A stretch of 23,527 nt of DNA from CAYWHE01 sp964458125 (lineage in GTDB: Bacteria > Bacteroidota > Bacteroidia > AKYH767-A > OLB10): contig CAYWHE010000039.1 in NCBI GenBank assembly GCA_964458125.1, forward strand, positions 1-23,527, in the 5' to 3' direction. Both the position numbers and the translations under genes were made by a program. The notes beneath the pieces are model-generated. The model worked only from the letters and a program-made list of their open reading frames with translations. It was not told where the DNA came from and did no database searches. Positions 7,669-16,513 of this stretch are shown one piece after another (position 1 is the first letter of the stretch; each line of letters starts with the position of its first letter).

Positions 7669-8733
7669 TCAGCTCATCAGGTCTCCGAACCAGCTTAGTA
7701 ATGTGCCTGTGATATAACGGGACCCGGAATAGCGCCCTTTTTCATATCCCTTCCCACGATAAAACTGAACCAGCGGATATTTCATGCTATGATAAAATTT
7801 AGGTCTGACGCCGACGGCCAGGTAAAACAGGTTGCAGCATATTCCGCCAAATGCCGAGCCGGCAAAGATGCCGAGGAATTCGTTCCAGCCCGTTACGGAG
7901 AACAGGAAAAAGCCCCAAATTGAAAACCCTGCTTTCATAAAGGTTCCGATGTTGTGGTAATAGCGAGCCACTTCACTTCTCGGAACCAATATGATATGAT
8001 CCTGGTAATAGGTGACGTGATGAGTTTCAGTTCCCGCCTCAATCTCGGCATGCATGGGCAATTTGTACGGATGCGGACCGGCTTCCTGTTTTTTCATATA
8101 GAAACAGTTGTTGGGAAGCACCCGGATATGAAGCGGTTCCGTCCGGTAAACTTCATTGTGGATCCGGATGGTGGCGCTTTCAATTACCCGGTCACCGCTG
8201 AACAGCGGATTCAGTATATATTCCAGGCTGGTTTCCTTTACCTCCAAACCGTCAATCACCACTTTGCGGAAATCAACGAAAGGTTTGCCGGTGATAAAAA
8301 ATCCCTGTAAGGAGGGTTTCTGGAAAAAACGGCCTTCACCCGTATAGGTAAATGTGATCTTCAGTTCTTCGTTCAGTTTTAATGAATCGGTATCGGTATG
8401 TACAATAAAGTAGTGGCGGACCTGTTGAAAATAACTAAATGAAAAATTCCAGTTTTTGGCGGCATCGTATTGCTTTCTTTTTTCCGCATCCGATAATACC
8501 TGGTAAGCTTCCTGTATTTCTTTAAACAGTTCTTCCGAATGCCTGTCACCCTGATTTTTATCCGGGTGGTGTTTCATGGCCAATGCCCGGTAAGCATGCC
8601 TGATGTCTGCCGGTGCGGCCGAACGTTCCACCCCGAGAATGAGGTAATAATTTTTTTCTGATACCGGCATAGGCTGCTGCTCCAAAGGTACCGGTTTTTT
8701 GTCAGGGGAAAAAGGGACCTCCTTCCTGGCCAT
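7669..8733 (-). CDS. Membrane-anchored J-domain (DnaJ-like) protein
   Basis: A 354-residue co-chaperone candidate. Residues about 28-91 are a J domain with the invariant HPD at 56-58 (KHHPDKNQGD) and the typical last helix (AYQVLSDAEKRKQYD). J domains stimulate the ATPase of an Hsp70 such as DnaK. The protein has neither the G/F linker nor the CxxCxGxG zinc repeats of true DnaJ, so it is a specialised J protein. Residues about 105-250 are beta-rich and unassigned. Two hydrophobic segments follow, about 262-280 and 285-308 (SIWGFFLFSV, FGGICCNLFYLAV), then a basic, aromatic tail. If these are membrane helices, the J domain would face the cytoplasm. The stop codon abuts that of the convergent membrane-protein gene. 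Confidence 0.85.
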   Translation of the reverse strand: MARKEVPFSPDKKPVPLEQQPMPVSEKNYYLILGVERSAAPADIRHAYRALAMKHHPDKNQGDRHSEELFKEIQEAYQVLSDAEKRKQYDAAKNWNFSFSYFQQVRHYFIVHTDTDSLKLNEELKITFTYTGEGRFFQKPSLQGFFITGKPFVDFRKVVIDGLEVKETSLEYILNPLFSGDRVIESATIRIHNEVYRTEPLHIRVLPNNCFYMKKQEAGPHPYKLPMHAEIEAGTETHHVTYYQDHIILVPRSEVARYYHNIGTFMKAGFSIWGFFLFSVTGWNEFLGIFAGSAFGGICCNLFYLAVGVRPKFYHSMKYPLVQFYRGKGYEKGRYSGSRYITGTLLSWFGDLMS

Positions 8734-8810
8734 TTTTCCGGTATCGTATTGAAAATTGATCTGCGATGCCCGGAACCGTCCTGAGTTTTTATTTTCCTCG
8801 TTAAAAAACG

Positions 8811-8818
8811 TAGGTTTG
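8811..8818 (+). promoter_or_regulatory. Bacteroidota -7 box upstream of the M14 peptidase
   Basis: TAGGTTTG is an exact TAnnTTTG match 19 nt before the ATG at 8838. The expected -33 region is T-rich but has no clear TTG. Confidence 0.5.
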
Positions 8819-8837
8819 CCTGGAAAATTGAAGGGTA

Positions 8838-10574
8838 ATGCTGCAAATGAAGCAATTTAAATTTCACTTCCTGACGGTTATCGCGCTGGTCACCCCATTC
8901 AAGCTTTATGCCCGGGATCATGCAGGTTCCAACAAATCGCTTACCTGGGAACAGGTTATCCGTGAATACCAGGTCCTCGATGCAAAGTATCCCCAGGCCG
9001 CATTGTTACCCGGGGGCATGACCGATATCGGCAAACCCCTGCATCTCTTTGTCATTTCTGCCGATCTGGATTTTAACCCGGTCTCCATTCATAAAAAGGG
9101 GAAAGCTGTTTTCTTCATCAACAATGCCATTCATCCCGGGGAGCCCGATGGCGTAGACGCCTCCCTGGAACTGGCCAGGGAAGTACTCGGGAGCGGGCGG
9201 TATGATTCCCTGCTGCGTCACGTGGTCATCTGCATCATTCCCGTCTATAATATTGACGGTGCCCTGAACAGGGGTTGCTGTCACCGGGTCAACCAGGAAG
9301 GTCCGGAAGAATATGGTTTCCGGGCCAATGCACGCAACCTGGATCTTAACCGGGATTATATCAAGGCCGATGCGCAGAATACCCGGTCGTTCATTTCCCT
9401 GTTCCGGAAGTGGGACCCGGATGTGTATGCCGACACCCATGTCAGCGATGGAGCCGATTACCAGTACACCATGACCCTGATTTCCTCCCAGCACAATAAA
9501 TTGTTCCCCGTGATGGGCGCTTATATGAAGGATAAAATGACGCCCGGGCTGATGGCCATGATGAAGTCCCTGGGGACTGAAATCTGCCCTTACGTGAGCA
9601 CGAGAAGGGAGACGCCTGATGATGGGCTGGAAGCCTTCCTGGAAACACCCCGTTTTGGTACGGGTTATGCGGCCTTGTTTAACACCCTCGGATTTGTTTT
9701 GGAATCGCATATGCTCAAACCCTTTCCCCTTCGTATGGAAGCGACCCGTCAGCTCCTGCATGTGATGCTTGCCTATACGGCCAGCCATGCCGCCGAAATC
9801 ATCCGGATTAGAATGGAATCCAATCTGGAATGTTCCCGCAAGGCTGAATTTCCGCTGGAGTGGAAACTGGATACCAGTCAATATGAAATGATCAGTTTCA
9901 GGGGGTATGAAGCAAAGCACCTGACCAGCGAAGTTACCGGCCTGCCACGGTTATGGTATGACCGTTCGGCACCTTATGAAAAACCAATCCCTTATTACAA
10001 TACCTGCACCTATACCCGCAGCGTGGACAGACCCGCGTACTATGTCCTTCCCCAGGCCTGGCAGGAAGTGGCCGATCGACTGAAATGGAACCGGATCAAC
10101 ATGATCCCACTGAAAAAAGATACCAGTATCCAGGTGGAGGTATACACCATAACCGATTACCAGACCACCGGGCAGCCGTATGAAGGACATTATCTGCATT
10201 CCCGTGTGAACTACAGGACGGATAAAACGGAGCGGAAATTTTACAAAGGCGACTGGCTCATTCCTGTTAACCAATACGCTAACCGTTACATAGTGGAAAC
10301 GCTGGAACCCGGAGGAACCGATTCCTTTTTTGCATGGGGATTTTTTGATTCCATGTTGCAGCAGAAGGAATGGTTTTCCGATTACGTATTCGAGGAAAAA
10401 GCCCTTGAACTGCTCAAAAACCGGCCGGAGCTGAAGGAGGAGTTTGAAAAACGAAAGGCTGCCGATCAGGCATTCGCCTCCGACCACTGGGCCCAGTTGT
10501 TATACCTTTATAAACAGTCTCCGTATTTCGAAAAAACCCTGAATCAATACCCGGTATACCGGATCAACCGGTAG
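8838..10574 (+). CDS. M14-family zinc carboxypeptidase, exported
   Basis: A 578-residue secreted or periplasmic metallopeptidase. An N-terminal signal peptide ends near FKLYARD; the ATG at 8847 (MKQFKFHF) would give the more usual signal sequence, so the start could be nine bases later. The catalytic domain covers about residues 36-320. Zinc ligands fit the M14 pattern: H99 and E102 in IHPGEPDG, and a third histidine H201 in ADTHVSDG. The conserved Asn-Arg substrate-carboxylate site fits N171/R172 in LDLNRDY, and the general base fits E289 in GFVLESHM. M14 enzymes cut single residues from the C-terminal end of peptides. The last 250 residues are a conserved-looking extension I cannot name. 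The substrate is unknown; nutrient peptides or peptidoglycan stems are both possible. The next gene follows after 33 bp. Confidence 0.87.
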   Translation: MLQMKQFKFHFLTVIALVTPFKLYARDHAGSNKSLTWEQVIREYQVLDAKYPQAALLPGGMTDIGKPLHLFVISADLDFNPVSIHKKGKAVFFINNAIHPGEPDGVDASLELAREVLGSGRYDSLLRHVVICIIPVYNIDGALNRGCCHRVNQEGPEEYGFRANARNLDLNRDYIKADAQNTRSFISLFRKWDPDVYADTHVSDGADYQYTMTLISSQHNKLFPVMGAYMKDKMTPGLMAMMKSLGTEICPYVSTRRETPDDGLEAFLETPRFGTGYAALFNTLGFVLESHMLKPFPLRMEATRQLLHVMLAYTASHAAEIIRIRMESNLECSRKAEFPLEWKLDTSQYEMISFRGYEAKHLTSEVTGLPRLWYDRSAPYEKPIPYYNTCTYTRSVDRPAYYVLPQAWQEVADRLKWNRINMIPLKKDTSIQVEVYTITDYQTTGQPYEGHYLHSRVNYRTDKTERKFYKGDWLIPVNQYANRYIVETLEPGGTDSFFAWGFFDSMLQQKEWFSDYVFEEKALELLKNRPELKEEFEKRKAADQAFASDHWAQLLYLYKQSPYFEKTLNQYPVYRINR

Positions 10575-10607
10575 TCCGGATACTCACTCTTGCCCTGATA
10601 AAAAATC

Positions 10608-11516
10608 ATGAAAATTTTAATAACCGGCAGTAACGGCCTGCTTGGACAAAAACTGATTTACCTGATGCGCAGCCGTTCCGGCGTTGACCTGATCGCCACG
10701 TCCAGGGGTGAAAACCGGACCAGGGAAAAAACCGGGTATCGTTATTTCCCGCTGGACATCACGGATGAAAAATCCGTCAACGCACTGCTGGATGAAGTGC
10801 ACCCTGATTGCATCATCAACACCGCGGCCATGACAAACGTGGATCAGTGCGAAATTCACCGGGAAGCCTGCAGGAAACTGAATGTGGATGCCGTATCCTT
10901 CCTGGTCAGTTGGTCGGAGAAAAACGGAGCCCACCTCGTACACCTCTCCACCGACTTTGTGTTTGACGGGGAACGAGGCCCTTACCGGGAAGAGGATGAA
11001 CCCAATCCCCTCAGCTACTATGCCTGGAGCAAACTGGAATCCGAGAGGATACTTCAACGCAGCCTGGCCTCCTGGGCTGTCTTGCGAACCATTATTATTT
11101 ATGGCGTGGTGGATGATGAACAGCGTTCCAATGTGGTTCTTTGGACGAAAAATTCCCTGGAACAGCATAAAACCATCCATGTCATCACCGACCAGCACCG
11201 CTCACCCACCCTTGCAGAGGATCTGGCCAAAGCCTGTGAAACGGCTGCAATGAAACGGGCTACCGGTATCTTTCATGTCTGTGGCAGGGAGTTCATGAGT
11301 ATCCTTGAGCTTGTTTACAGGGTGGCAGATTTCTTCAAACTCGACAAGTCGTATATCCATCCAGTTACCTCGGCCGAACTCAACCAGCCTGCCAGGCGTC
11401 CTCTCCGGACCGGCTTCATTCTCGATAAGGCCATCCGGGAGCTGGACTACAAACCTCATTCCCTGGCAGAAGGCCTTGAACTTGTTAAAAAACAACTCGA
11501 AGAAAAGGGCAGGTGA
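10608..11516 (+). CDS. RmlD-like SDR reductase (dTDP-4-dehydrorhamnose reductase family)
   Basis: A 302-residue extended short-chain dehydrogenase. The N-terminal Rossmann fold has the nucleotide-binding glycines G7, G10 and G13 (ITGSNGLLGQ). Further family marks are NTAAMTNVDQCE (71-82), the STDFVFDG segment (114-121, with the catalytic Thr/Ser) and the YxxxK active site Y138/K142 in YYAWSK. This combination is typical of RmlD/RfbD, which reduces dTDP-4-keto-rhamnose in the last step of dTDP-L-rhamnose synthesis in the cytoplasm. None of rmlA, rmlB or rmlC is nearby, so the sugar substrate is uncertain and I give no symbol. It may be co-transcribed with the peptidase gene 33 bp upstream. Confidence 0.85.
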   Translation: MKILITGSNGLLGQKLIYLMRSRSGVDLIATSRGENRTREKTGYRYFPLDITDEKSVNALLDEVHPDCIINTAAMTNVDQCEIHREACRKLNVDAVSFLVSWSEKNGAHLVHLSTDFVFDGERGPYREEDEPNPLSYYAWSKLESERILQRSLASWAVLRTIIIYGVVDDEQRSNVVLWTKNSLEQHKTIHVITDQHRSPTLAEDLAKACETAAMKRATGIFHVCGREFMSILELVYRVADFFKLDKSYIHPVTSAELNQPARRPLRTGFILDKAIRELDYKPHSLAEGLELVKKQLEEKGR

Positions 11517-11637
11517 TTCCGGATCCGCCACATCCAGTGGCTTTGCCGGCGGGGTCTTCTGACGACAGGATACGGATGTTTGTGAAAAAGTATTCATGCA
11601 TTCATCAAACTTCCTTTACCGGTTCCCTGAAATTTTA

Positions 11638-11645
11638 TAATTTTG
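11638..11645 (+). promoter_or_regulatory. Possible -7 box immediately before the OMP gene
   Basis: TAATTTTG matches TAnnTTTG but ends only 5 nt before the ATG at 11651. If used, the transcript would be leaderless or nearly so. It may be a chance match in an AT-rich stretch, since no TTG is seen at the -33 position. Confidence 0.3.
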
Positions 11646-11650
11646 AAGCT

Positions 11651-12574
11651 ATGAAAAGAATCATCCTCTGCGGTACATCACTGATTTGCCTTTTTCTGAA
11701 CGGTTTTCCTCCCGTTTTGGCGCAGGAAGACAACACGGAAGAAGATTTCAGCGAAACCACCAGTCTCACCGGCATCAAGGGATTTCATGTCGGCTTTTAC
11801 CTGGGAGCCAACTTTGCCAATAATGAAACTGCCCGTATTTATGACGGCTATGGTTTCGATTATGCGGGCAACAAAAACACGTTTGAAAACAGTTACATGT
11901 TCCGGAAATTGTATATTGAAAACGGAGGCTTCAACGGGCAGCAGGACCGTATTGCGGAACAATTAAAGGTGAACCACGAGGACTGGTATTTTAATGAGGA
12001 TGATATGCCGTCCAATATCCGGTACAAACCGTCCTTTTTGCTTGGTCTGCATCTGAATTACGGCATCAGTAAGAGGGAGGCCATTCTTTTCAACCTCAAC
12101 TTTTCACAGATTTCCGTAACCGGCAATTTTACACTGAATATCGTTCCGCCATCGGGTTCCAATCAGTTGTACCCGAGCATCCGGCATTTTCCGCTGCTGG
12201 GCAAGGAGCAGCGGATGATGTTCCAGCTGGGATACAGCCGTATTTTCGGAAATCACAAATTTATCAATTTCATGGCCGAGGCCGGCCTGACCATGAATTA
12301 CGCCAAGGTGCTGAAGAATTTTATATATGTTGAAAACCTGAAAATGGACCTGATGAGTTTCACCAACTTTGGAGGCTACAATTATACGGAACCGGAATAT
12401 TACAGGGGCGTAGGATTCGGGGCTTTTGCAGGCCTTGGGCTGTGCTTCCGGCTAAATGCAAAATATACGGCAACCTTATTATACTCGCCTTCCTACGAAA
12501 AATACAAGATAGGAATTAATCCGGGAGCCGGGTTACAACATGCGGCCGGGTTGCGTGTTTATTACCTGCTCTGA
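11651..12574 (+). CDS. Outer membrane beta-barrel protein, PorT/OmpW-like layout
   Basis: A 307-residue exported protein of unknown specific role. I chose ATG 11651 because it begins a clean signal peptide (MKRIILCGTSLICLFLN, ending VLAQ at about residue 25). The frame extends 46 codons further upstream, but those residues lack protein-like character. The mature part has alternating aromatic and polar strands with Gly/Tyr-rich turns (GFHVGFYLGANFAN, FQLGYSRIFGNHKF, GFGAFAGLGLCFRL) and ends in LRVYYLL, a hydrophobic C-terminal strand as recognised by the BAM machinery. These features support an 8-12-strand outer membrane barrel. The family cannot be resolved by eye. It starts 134 bp after the RmlD-like gene and converges on secA. 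Confidence 0.75.
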   Translation: MKRIILCGTSLICLFLNGFPPVLAQEDNTEEDFSETTSLTGIKGFHVGFYLGANFANNETARIYDGYGFDYAGNKNTFENSYMFRKLYIENGGFNGQQDRIAEQLKVNHEDWYFNEDDMPSNIRYKPSFLLGLHLNYGISKREAILFNLNFSQISVTGNFTLNIVPPSGSNQLYPSIRHFPLLGKEQRMMFQLGYSRIFGNHKFINFMAEAGLTMNYAKVLKNFIYVENLKMDLMSFTNFGGYNYTEPEYYRGVGFGAFAGLGLCFRLNAKYTATLLYSPSYEKYKIGINPGAGLQHAAGLRVYYLL

Positions 12575-12597
12575 TTTTTATAACCGGCAAGGCCTGT

Positions 12598-12627
12598 GTC
12601 CTGAAACCTTTTGTGCAGGACTTTCCA
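12598..12627. terminator. Weak hairpin between convergent OMP gene and secA
   Basis: GTCCTG (12598-12603) and CAGGAC (12616-12621) form a 6-bp stem with a 12-nt loop, followed by a short T run on the plus strand. It lies in the 90-bp convergent gap where a terminator is expected, but the stem is short and the T tract is poor. Confidence 0.3.
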
Positions 12628-12664
12628 TTCATTTTACGGATTCATCAAATGCTGATGACGCTTT

Positions 12665-15600
12665 TTATTCGGCTCCGATGCCGTGGCAGTTTTTGTATTT
12701 CTTGCCGCTGCCGCACGGACAGGGATCATTTCTGCCGATCTTTTGTTCCACGCGAACGGGTTGAACACGGGGCGGGGGAGGTGCTGTGGCTGTCTGGCTG
12801 CCCCCACCGGGAGATACCGACGGTGGACTGCCTGCTTCAGCATGGGAAGTCCGCAGTTTGCTCATATCAGTACGCTGGGGCGGACGTGCTTCCCGAACAT
12901 TCGAGGATTCCTGCACGGCTATAAAGCCCTTGAAAAGGAAGGACAGGATATCCTTGTTGACCCGTTCAATCATTTGTTTGAAAAGTTCGAAAGATTCAAA
13001 CTTGTAAATCAGCAAAGGATCTTTTTGTTCGTATACGGCATTCTGAACGGAAGTGCGCAGGTCGTCCATCTCGCGCAGGTGTTCTTTCCACGCATCATCA
13101 ATCAGGGCCAGGGTCACGCTGCGTTCAAAAGCGGCAATCAGTTCCATGCCCCTGGTTTCATAGGCTTTTTTCAACCCGGCAATCACCTGTATGGTTTTAT
13201 GGCCGTCGGAGAAGGGAACGACTATGTTTTCAATGGTGTTTCCCTGGTTGACAAACACCTCATTGATGACAGGGAAAGCCTTTTCCGCAATCATTTTTGC
13301 TTTCGCCCGGTAGTGCTCGTGGGCTTTTTCAAAAACAAGGTTAACCAGGTCATCCGTTTTCATCTGGGTGAAGGATTTCTCATCCACCGGACATTCCACC
13401 CCGAAATAGCGGATCAGGTCCAGCTTAAATTCAGTGAAACTGTTTTCCGGCTGGCTGGCATTGACAAGCGCTTCACTTACGTCAAACTGCATATTAAGCA
13501 GATCAAGGGATAAACGTTCTCCGAACAAGGCGTGCCGCCGTTTTTTATAAATGACCTCCCGCTGGGCATTCATCACATCATCGTACTCCAGCAGTCTTTT
13601 TCGAATACCGAAATTGTTTTCTTCCACTTTTTTCTGAGCCCTTTCAATGGAATTGGATATCATCCGGTGCTGGATGACTTCGCCTTCCTTATGACCCATA
13701 CGGTCCATGAGTTTGGCTATTCGTTCGCTGCCAAAGAGACGCATGAGGTTATCATCGAGGGACACAAAAAACTGGGAAGAACCCGGATCGCCCTGCCGTC
13801 CCGAACGTCCGCGCAACTGGCGGTCGACACGCCGGCTTTCATGCCTTTCCGTACCCACGATGGCCAGTCCGCCGGCCTCCTTCACACCGGTACCCAGCTT
13901 GATGTCTGTTCCGCGACCTGCCATGTTGGTGGCAATGGTTACCGTTCCGGCCTGCCCGGCTTCGGCAACAATTTCAGCTTCACGCTGATGAAGTTTGGCG
14001 TTGAGGACATTGTGTTTGATGGTCCGTAACTTGAGCATGCGGCTCAGCAGTTCCGAAACCTCCACCGAAGTGGTACCCACCAGCACCGGCCTTCCGGCCT
14101 TGGTGAGGGAAACGATTTCCTCAATAACAGCATTGTATTTTTCACGCACGGTTTTATAAACGAGGTCGTCCCGGTCATCCCGGACAACCTTGCGGTGGGT
14201 AGGTATGGTGACCACGTCCAGTTTATAGATGGACCAGAATTCACCGGCTTCCGTTTCAGCCGTACCGGTCATACCGGCCAGTTTATGATACATCCGGAAG
14301 TAGTTCTGCAGGGTAACCGTGGCATAAGTCTGGGTAACGGCCTCGATCTTGACATTTTCCTTTGCTTCAATTGCCTGGTGCAAACCGTCGGAATACCTGC
14401 GGCCCTCCAGCACACGGCCGGTCTGTTCATCCACGATTTTAATCTTTCCGTCTGCAATGATGTATTCCACATCGATCTCAAACAAGGTATAGGCCTTGAG
14501 CAGCTGGTTGATCGTATGAATACGTTCCGACTTGATGGAAAAATCACGCATGAGCTGGTCTTTCCTTTCCAGTTTTTCGGTATCACTGCCGGCGGATTTT
14601 TCTATTTCACTGATGGCGGCCCCGACATCGGGCATCACAAAAAAGCCGGGATCCTCGCTTTTAGACGTGATGTGTTCGATTCCTTTTTCGGTCAGTTCAA
14701 TCTGGTTGTTTTTTTCATCGATGACGAAATACAATTCAGCATCGGCTTTATGCATTTCCTTCTGCTGATCCTGGAGGTAAAAATTTTCTGTTTTCTGAAG
14801 GAGGGCGCGTACACCCGGTTCTCCCAGGAATTTTATCAGGGCCTTGTTTTTGGGAAGTCCACGATGAGCCCGGAAAAGAGGTAAGCCGGCTTCTTCGCTC
14901 TTGCCTTCGGCAAATTTCTTCTTGGCATCGGCCAGTATGGTGTTGATGTAGTTCCGTTGAACAGTCACCAGGCCCTCCACCTTGGGTTTGAGGGCAAAGA
15001 ATTCATGGATATCGCCCTTGGGTGTCGGACCGGAAATAATGAGCGGTGTCCGGGCATCATCGATAAGCACACTGTCCACCTCATCCACAATGGCATAATG
15101 ATGTTCACGCTGAACCATGTCTTCCGGGTTGCGGGCCATGTTATCGCGCAGGTAGTCGAAACCGAACTCGTTGTTTGTGCCATAGGTGATATCGGCGAGG
15201 TAAGCATTCCGCCGGGCAACGGAATTGGGCTCATGTTTGTCGATGCAGTCAACAGTCAGGCCGAGAAATTCAAACAGGGGACCGTTCCATTCACTGTCGC
15301 GTTTGGCCAGGTAATCGTTTACAGTAACCACATGCACCCCTCTTCCGGCCAGGGCATTCAGGTAAATGGGCAGGGTGGCGACCAGCGTTTTTCCTTCACC
15401 GGTGGCCATCTCGGCAATTTTACCCTGGTGCAGCACCGTGCCGCCGATGAGCTGCACATCATAATGAATCATGTTCCAGGTCACCTCATTGCCTGCGGCC
15501 AGCCATTTATTTGCGTATATGGCCTGCCCGTCTGAAATGGTCACGTTGCTTTTTTTCGCGGCCAGGTCCCTGTCGTGATCTGTTGCCGTAACGGAAAGTG

Positions 15601-15991
15601 ATTCCTGTTCCGTAAACCGCCGGGCCGTTTCCTTGACCACGGCAAAGGCTTCAGGCAGCAATTGCAGCAGGATCTCCTCAATTTTGCTGTTCCGGGTCTT
15701 CTTCAGCGTGTCGATCTCCGTATAGATGGCTTCCTTATTGGAGGCATCCATATCCGGATCGGATTCCACGCGTTCGGAGAGTTCGGACAGGGTGGCAACC
15801 GTTTCCGCCAGATGTGCCTGTATGGTTTCCTTAAAACTGACGGTCCGGGCCCGCAGTTCATCATTCGACAGGGTGGACAGGGAGTTGTATATGTCCAGAA
15901 CGGACGGAACATAAGGACTGAGTTCCTTCAGATCGCGATCGGCTTTGGATCCGAAAACCCTGGTAAGTGTTTTATTGAGAAAGTCTAACAT
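12665..15991 (-). CDS. secA: Preprotein translocase ATPase SecA
   Basis: Motor ATPase that pushes unfolded preproteins through SecYEG at the inner membrane. The 1108-residue length is large compared with about 900 in E. coli and usual for Bacteroidota, where inserted segments lengthen the protein. Visible marks: Walker A MATGEGKT 195-202, DEVD 303-306 followed by SVLIDDARTPL, the preprotein cross-linking region (DEQTGRVLEGRRYSDG about 521-536), NMAGRGTDIKLG 689-700 and QLRGRSGRQGDPG about 738-750. The helical scaffold and wing follow. A Pro/Gly/Ser-rich linker leads to the C-terminal zinc-binding motif CPCGSGKKYKNCH, which binds SecB or phospholipids. All catalytic motifs are intact. The start ATG follows a TACATTTG box by 40 nt. 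It stands alone, convergent with the OMP gene. Confidence 0.98.
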   Translation of the reverse strand: MLDFLNKTLTRVFGSKADRDLKELSPYVPSVLDIYNSLSTLSNDELRARTVSFKETIQAHLAETVATLSELSERVESDPDMDASNKEAIYTEIDTLKKTRNSKIEEILLQLLPEAFAVVKETARRFTEQESLSVTATDHDRDLAAKKSNVTISDGQAIYANKWLAAGNEVTWNMIHYDVQLIGGTVLHQGKIAEMATGEGKTLVATLPIYLNALAGRGVHVVTVNDYLAKRDSEWNGPLFEFLGLTVDCIDKHEPNSVARRNAYLADITYGTNNEFGFDYLRDNMARNPEDMVQREHHYAIVDEVDSVLIDDARTPLIISGPTPKGDIHEFFALKPKVEGLVTVQRNYINTILADAKKKFAEGKSEEAGLPLFRAHRGLPKNKALIKFLGEPGVRALLQKTENFYLQDQQKEMHKADAELYFVIDEKNNQIELTEKGIEHITSKSEDPGFFVMPDVGAAISEIEKSAGSDTEKLERKDQLMRDFSIKSERIHTINQLLKAYTLFEIDVEYIIADGKIKIVDEQTGRVLEGRRYSDGLHQAIEAKENVKIEAVTQTYATVTLQNYFRMYHKLAGMTGTAETEAGEFWSIYKLDVVTIPTHRKVVRDDRDDLVYKTVREKYNAVIEEIVSLTKAGRPVLVGTTSVEVSELLSRMLKLRTIKHNVLNAKLHQREAEIVAEAGQAGTVTIATNMAGRGTDIKLGTGVKEAGGLAIVGTERHESRRVDRQLRGRSGRQGDPGSSQFFVSLDDNLMRLFGSERIAKLMDRMGHKEGEVIQHRMISNSIERAQKKVEENNFGIRKRLLEYDDVMNAQREVIYKKRRHALFGERLSLDLLNMQFDVSEALVNASQPENSFTEFKLDLIRYFGVECPVDEKSFTQMKTDDLVNLVFEKAHEHYRAKAKMIAEKAFPVINEVFVNQGNTIENIVVPFSDGHKTIQVIAGLKKAYETRGMELIAAFERSVTLALIDDAWKEHLREMDDLRTSVQNAVYEQKDPLLIYKFESFELFKQMIERVNKDILSFLFKGFIAVQESSNVREARPPQRTDMSKLRTSHAEAGSPPSVSPGGGSQTATAPPPPRVQPVRVEQKIGRNDPCPCGSGKKYKNCHGIGAE

Positions 15992-16030
15992 GGCAAATGA
16001 TTATCCTGCTATTTGGGTAATGAAAGACCA

Positions 16031-16038
16031 CAAATGTA
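16031..16038 (-). promoter_or_regulatory. Bacteroidota -7 box upstream of secA
   Basis: The minus strand reads TACATTTG, an exact TAnnTTTG match 40 nt before the secA ATG. No TTG is present at the usual -33 distance. Confidence 0.5.
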
Positions 16039-16449
16039 GGTTTTTTTTCGGGAAAGAAAGACCATGGGAAGGTCGCAGGGATTACTGAGCTCCGTAAGCA
16101 AACTCCGGAAGGGGATGGAGGAAATATGGTTTGCCGGCGGTTAATTTTGCATTCATTAATTTTCGGAACCGGATCATCGGGCCGATTTCAATTATTGATA
16201 AAGAACAGGTTTCCGTGAAAAAAAACAAAATGATGGTCATGGCCGGTCATGGCTGCAGCATAATCAAATAGTACCCTTTTAAACCTCCTGGCTTTGGCCG
16301 TAAACTGCTGATTTACCCAGGCGAAACTTTCAATCCAAATCCCCTTCCCGGTTATTGCCTGGAGGCATTTTTTTCCATGGCATGCAACTGTTTTGCTGGT
16401 TTCTCCATGTCATTTGAAAACGGGAGACTTCCATTCGGATCCGGTTTGA

Positions 16450-16513
16450 ATCAATGAGACTATCGTTTCAGAAGCTCCAGAGGAGCGAACTGAAGCGATT
16501 TAGTCGAATTGAT
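16450..16513. repeat. Palindrome A: 64-bp long imperfect hairpin
   Basis: Nested paired arms: ATCAAT (16450-16455) with ATTGAT (16508-16513); GACTA (16458-16462) with TAGTC (16501-16505); TCGTTTCAG (16463-16471) with CTGAAGCGA (16490-16498, one G-T pair); GCTCC (16474-16478) with GGAGC (16482-16486) around an AGA loop. In total about 25 pairs with small internal loops. Confidence 0.75.

Noticed and set aside
9006..9920. 304-codon reading frame antisense to the M14 peptidase
   Set aside because: Composition is that of a shadow frame (many Gly/His/Ile without domain structure), and the sense gene has a complete active site.
10617..11198. 193-codon reading frame antisense to the RmlD-like gene
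   Set aside because: Fully embedded in a well-supported gene and resembling no protein family.
14195..14884. 229-codon reading frame antisense to secA
   Set aside because: It lies wholly inside secA, which has all its motifs intact; several similar antisense frames exist there (for example 12683-13513 and 14957-15535). They follow from codon use on the other strand.
16142..16149. TAATTTTG on the plus strand in the secA-truA gap
   Set aside because: A -7-like word without a -33 element or a downstream gene; such AT-rich words arise by chance.
16356..16374. TGCC/GGCA hairpin followed by T7 as a plus-strand terminator
   Set aside because: The stem is only 4 bp and there is no plus-strand gene upstream for it to terminate.
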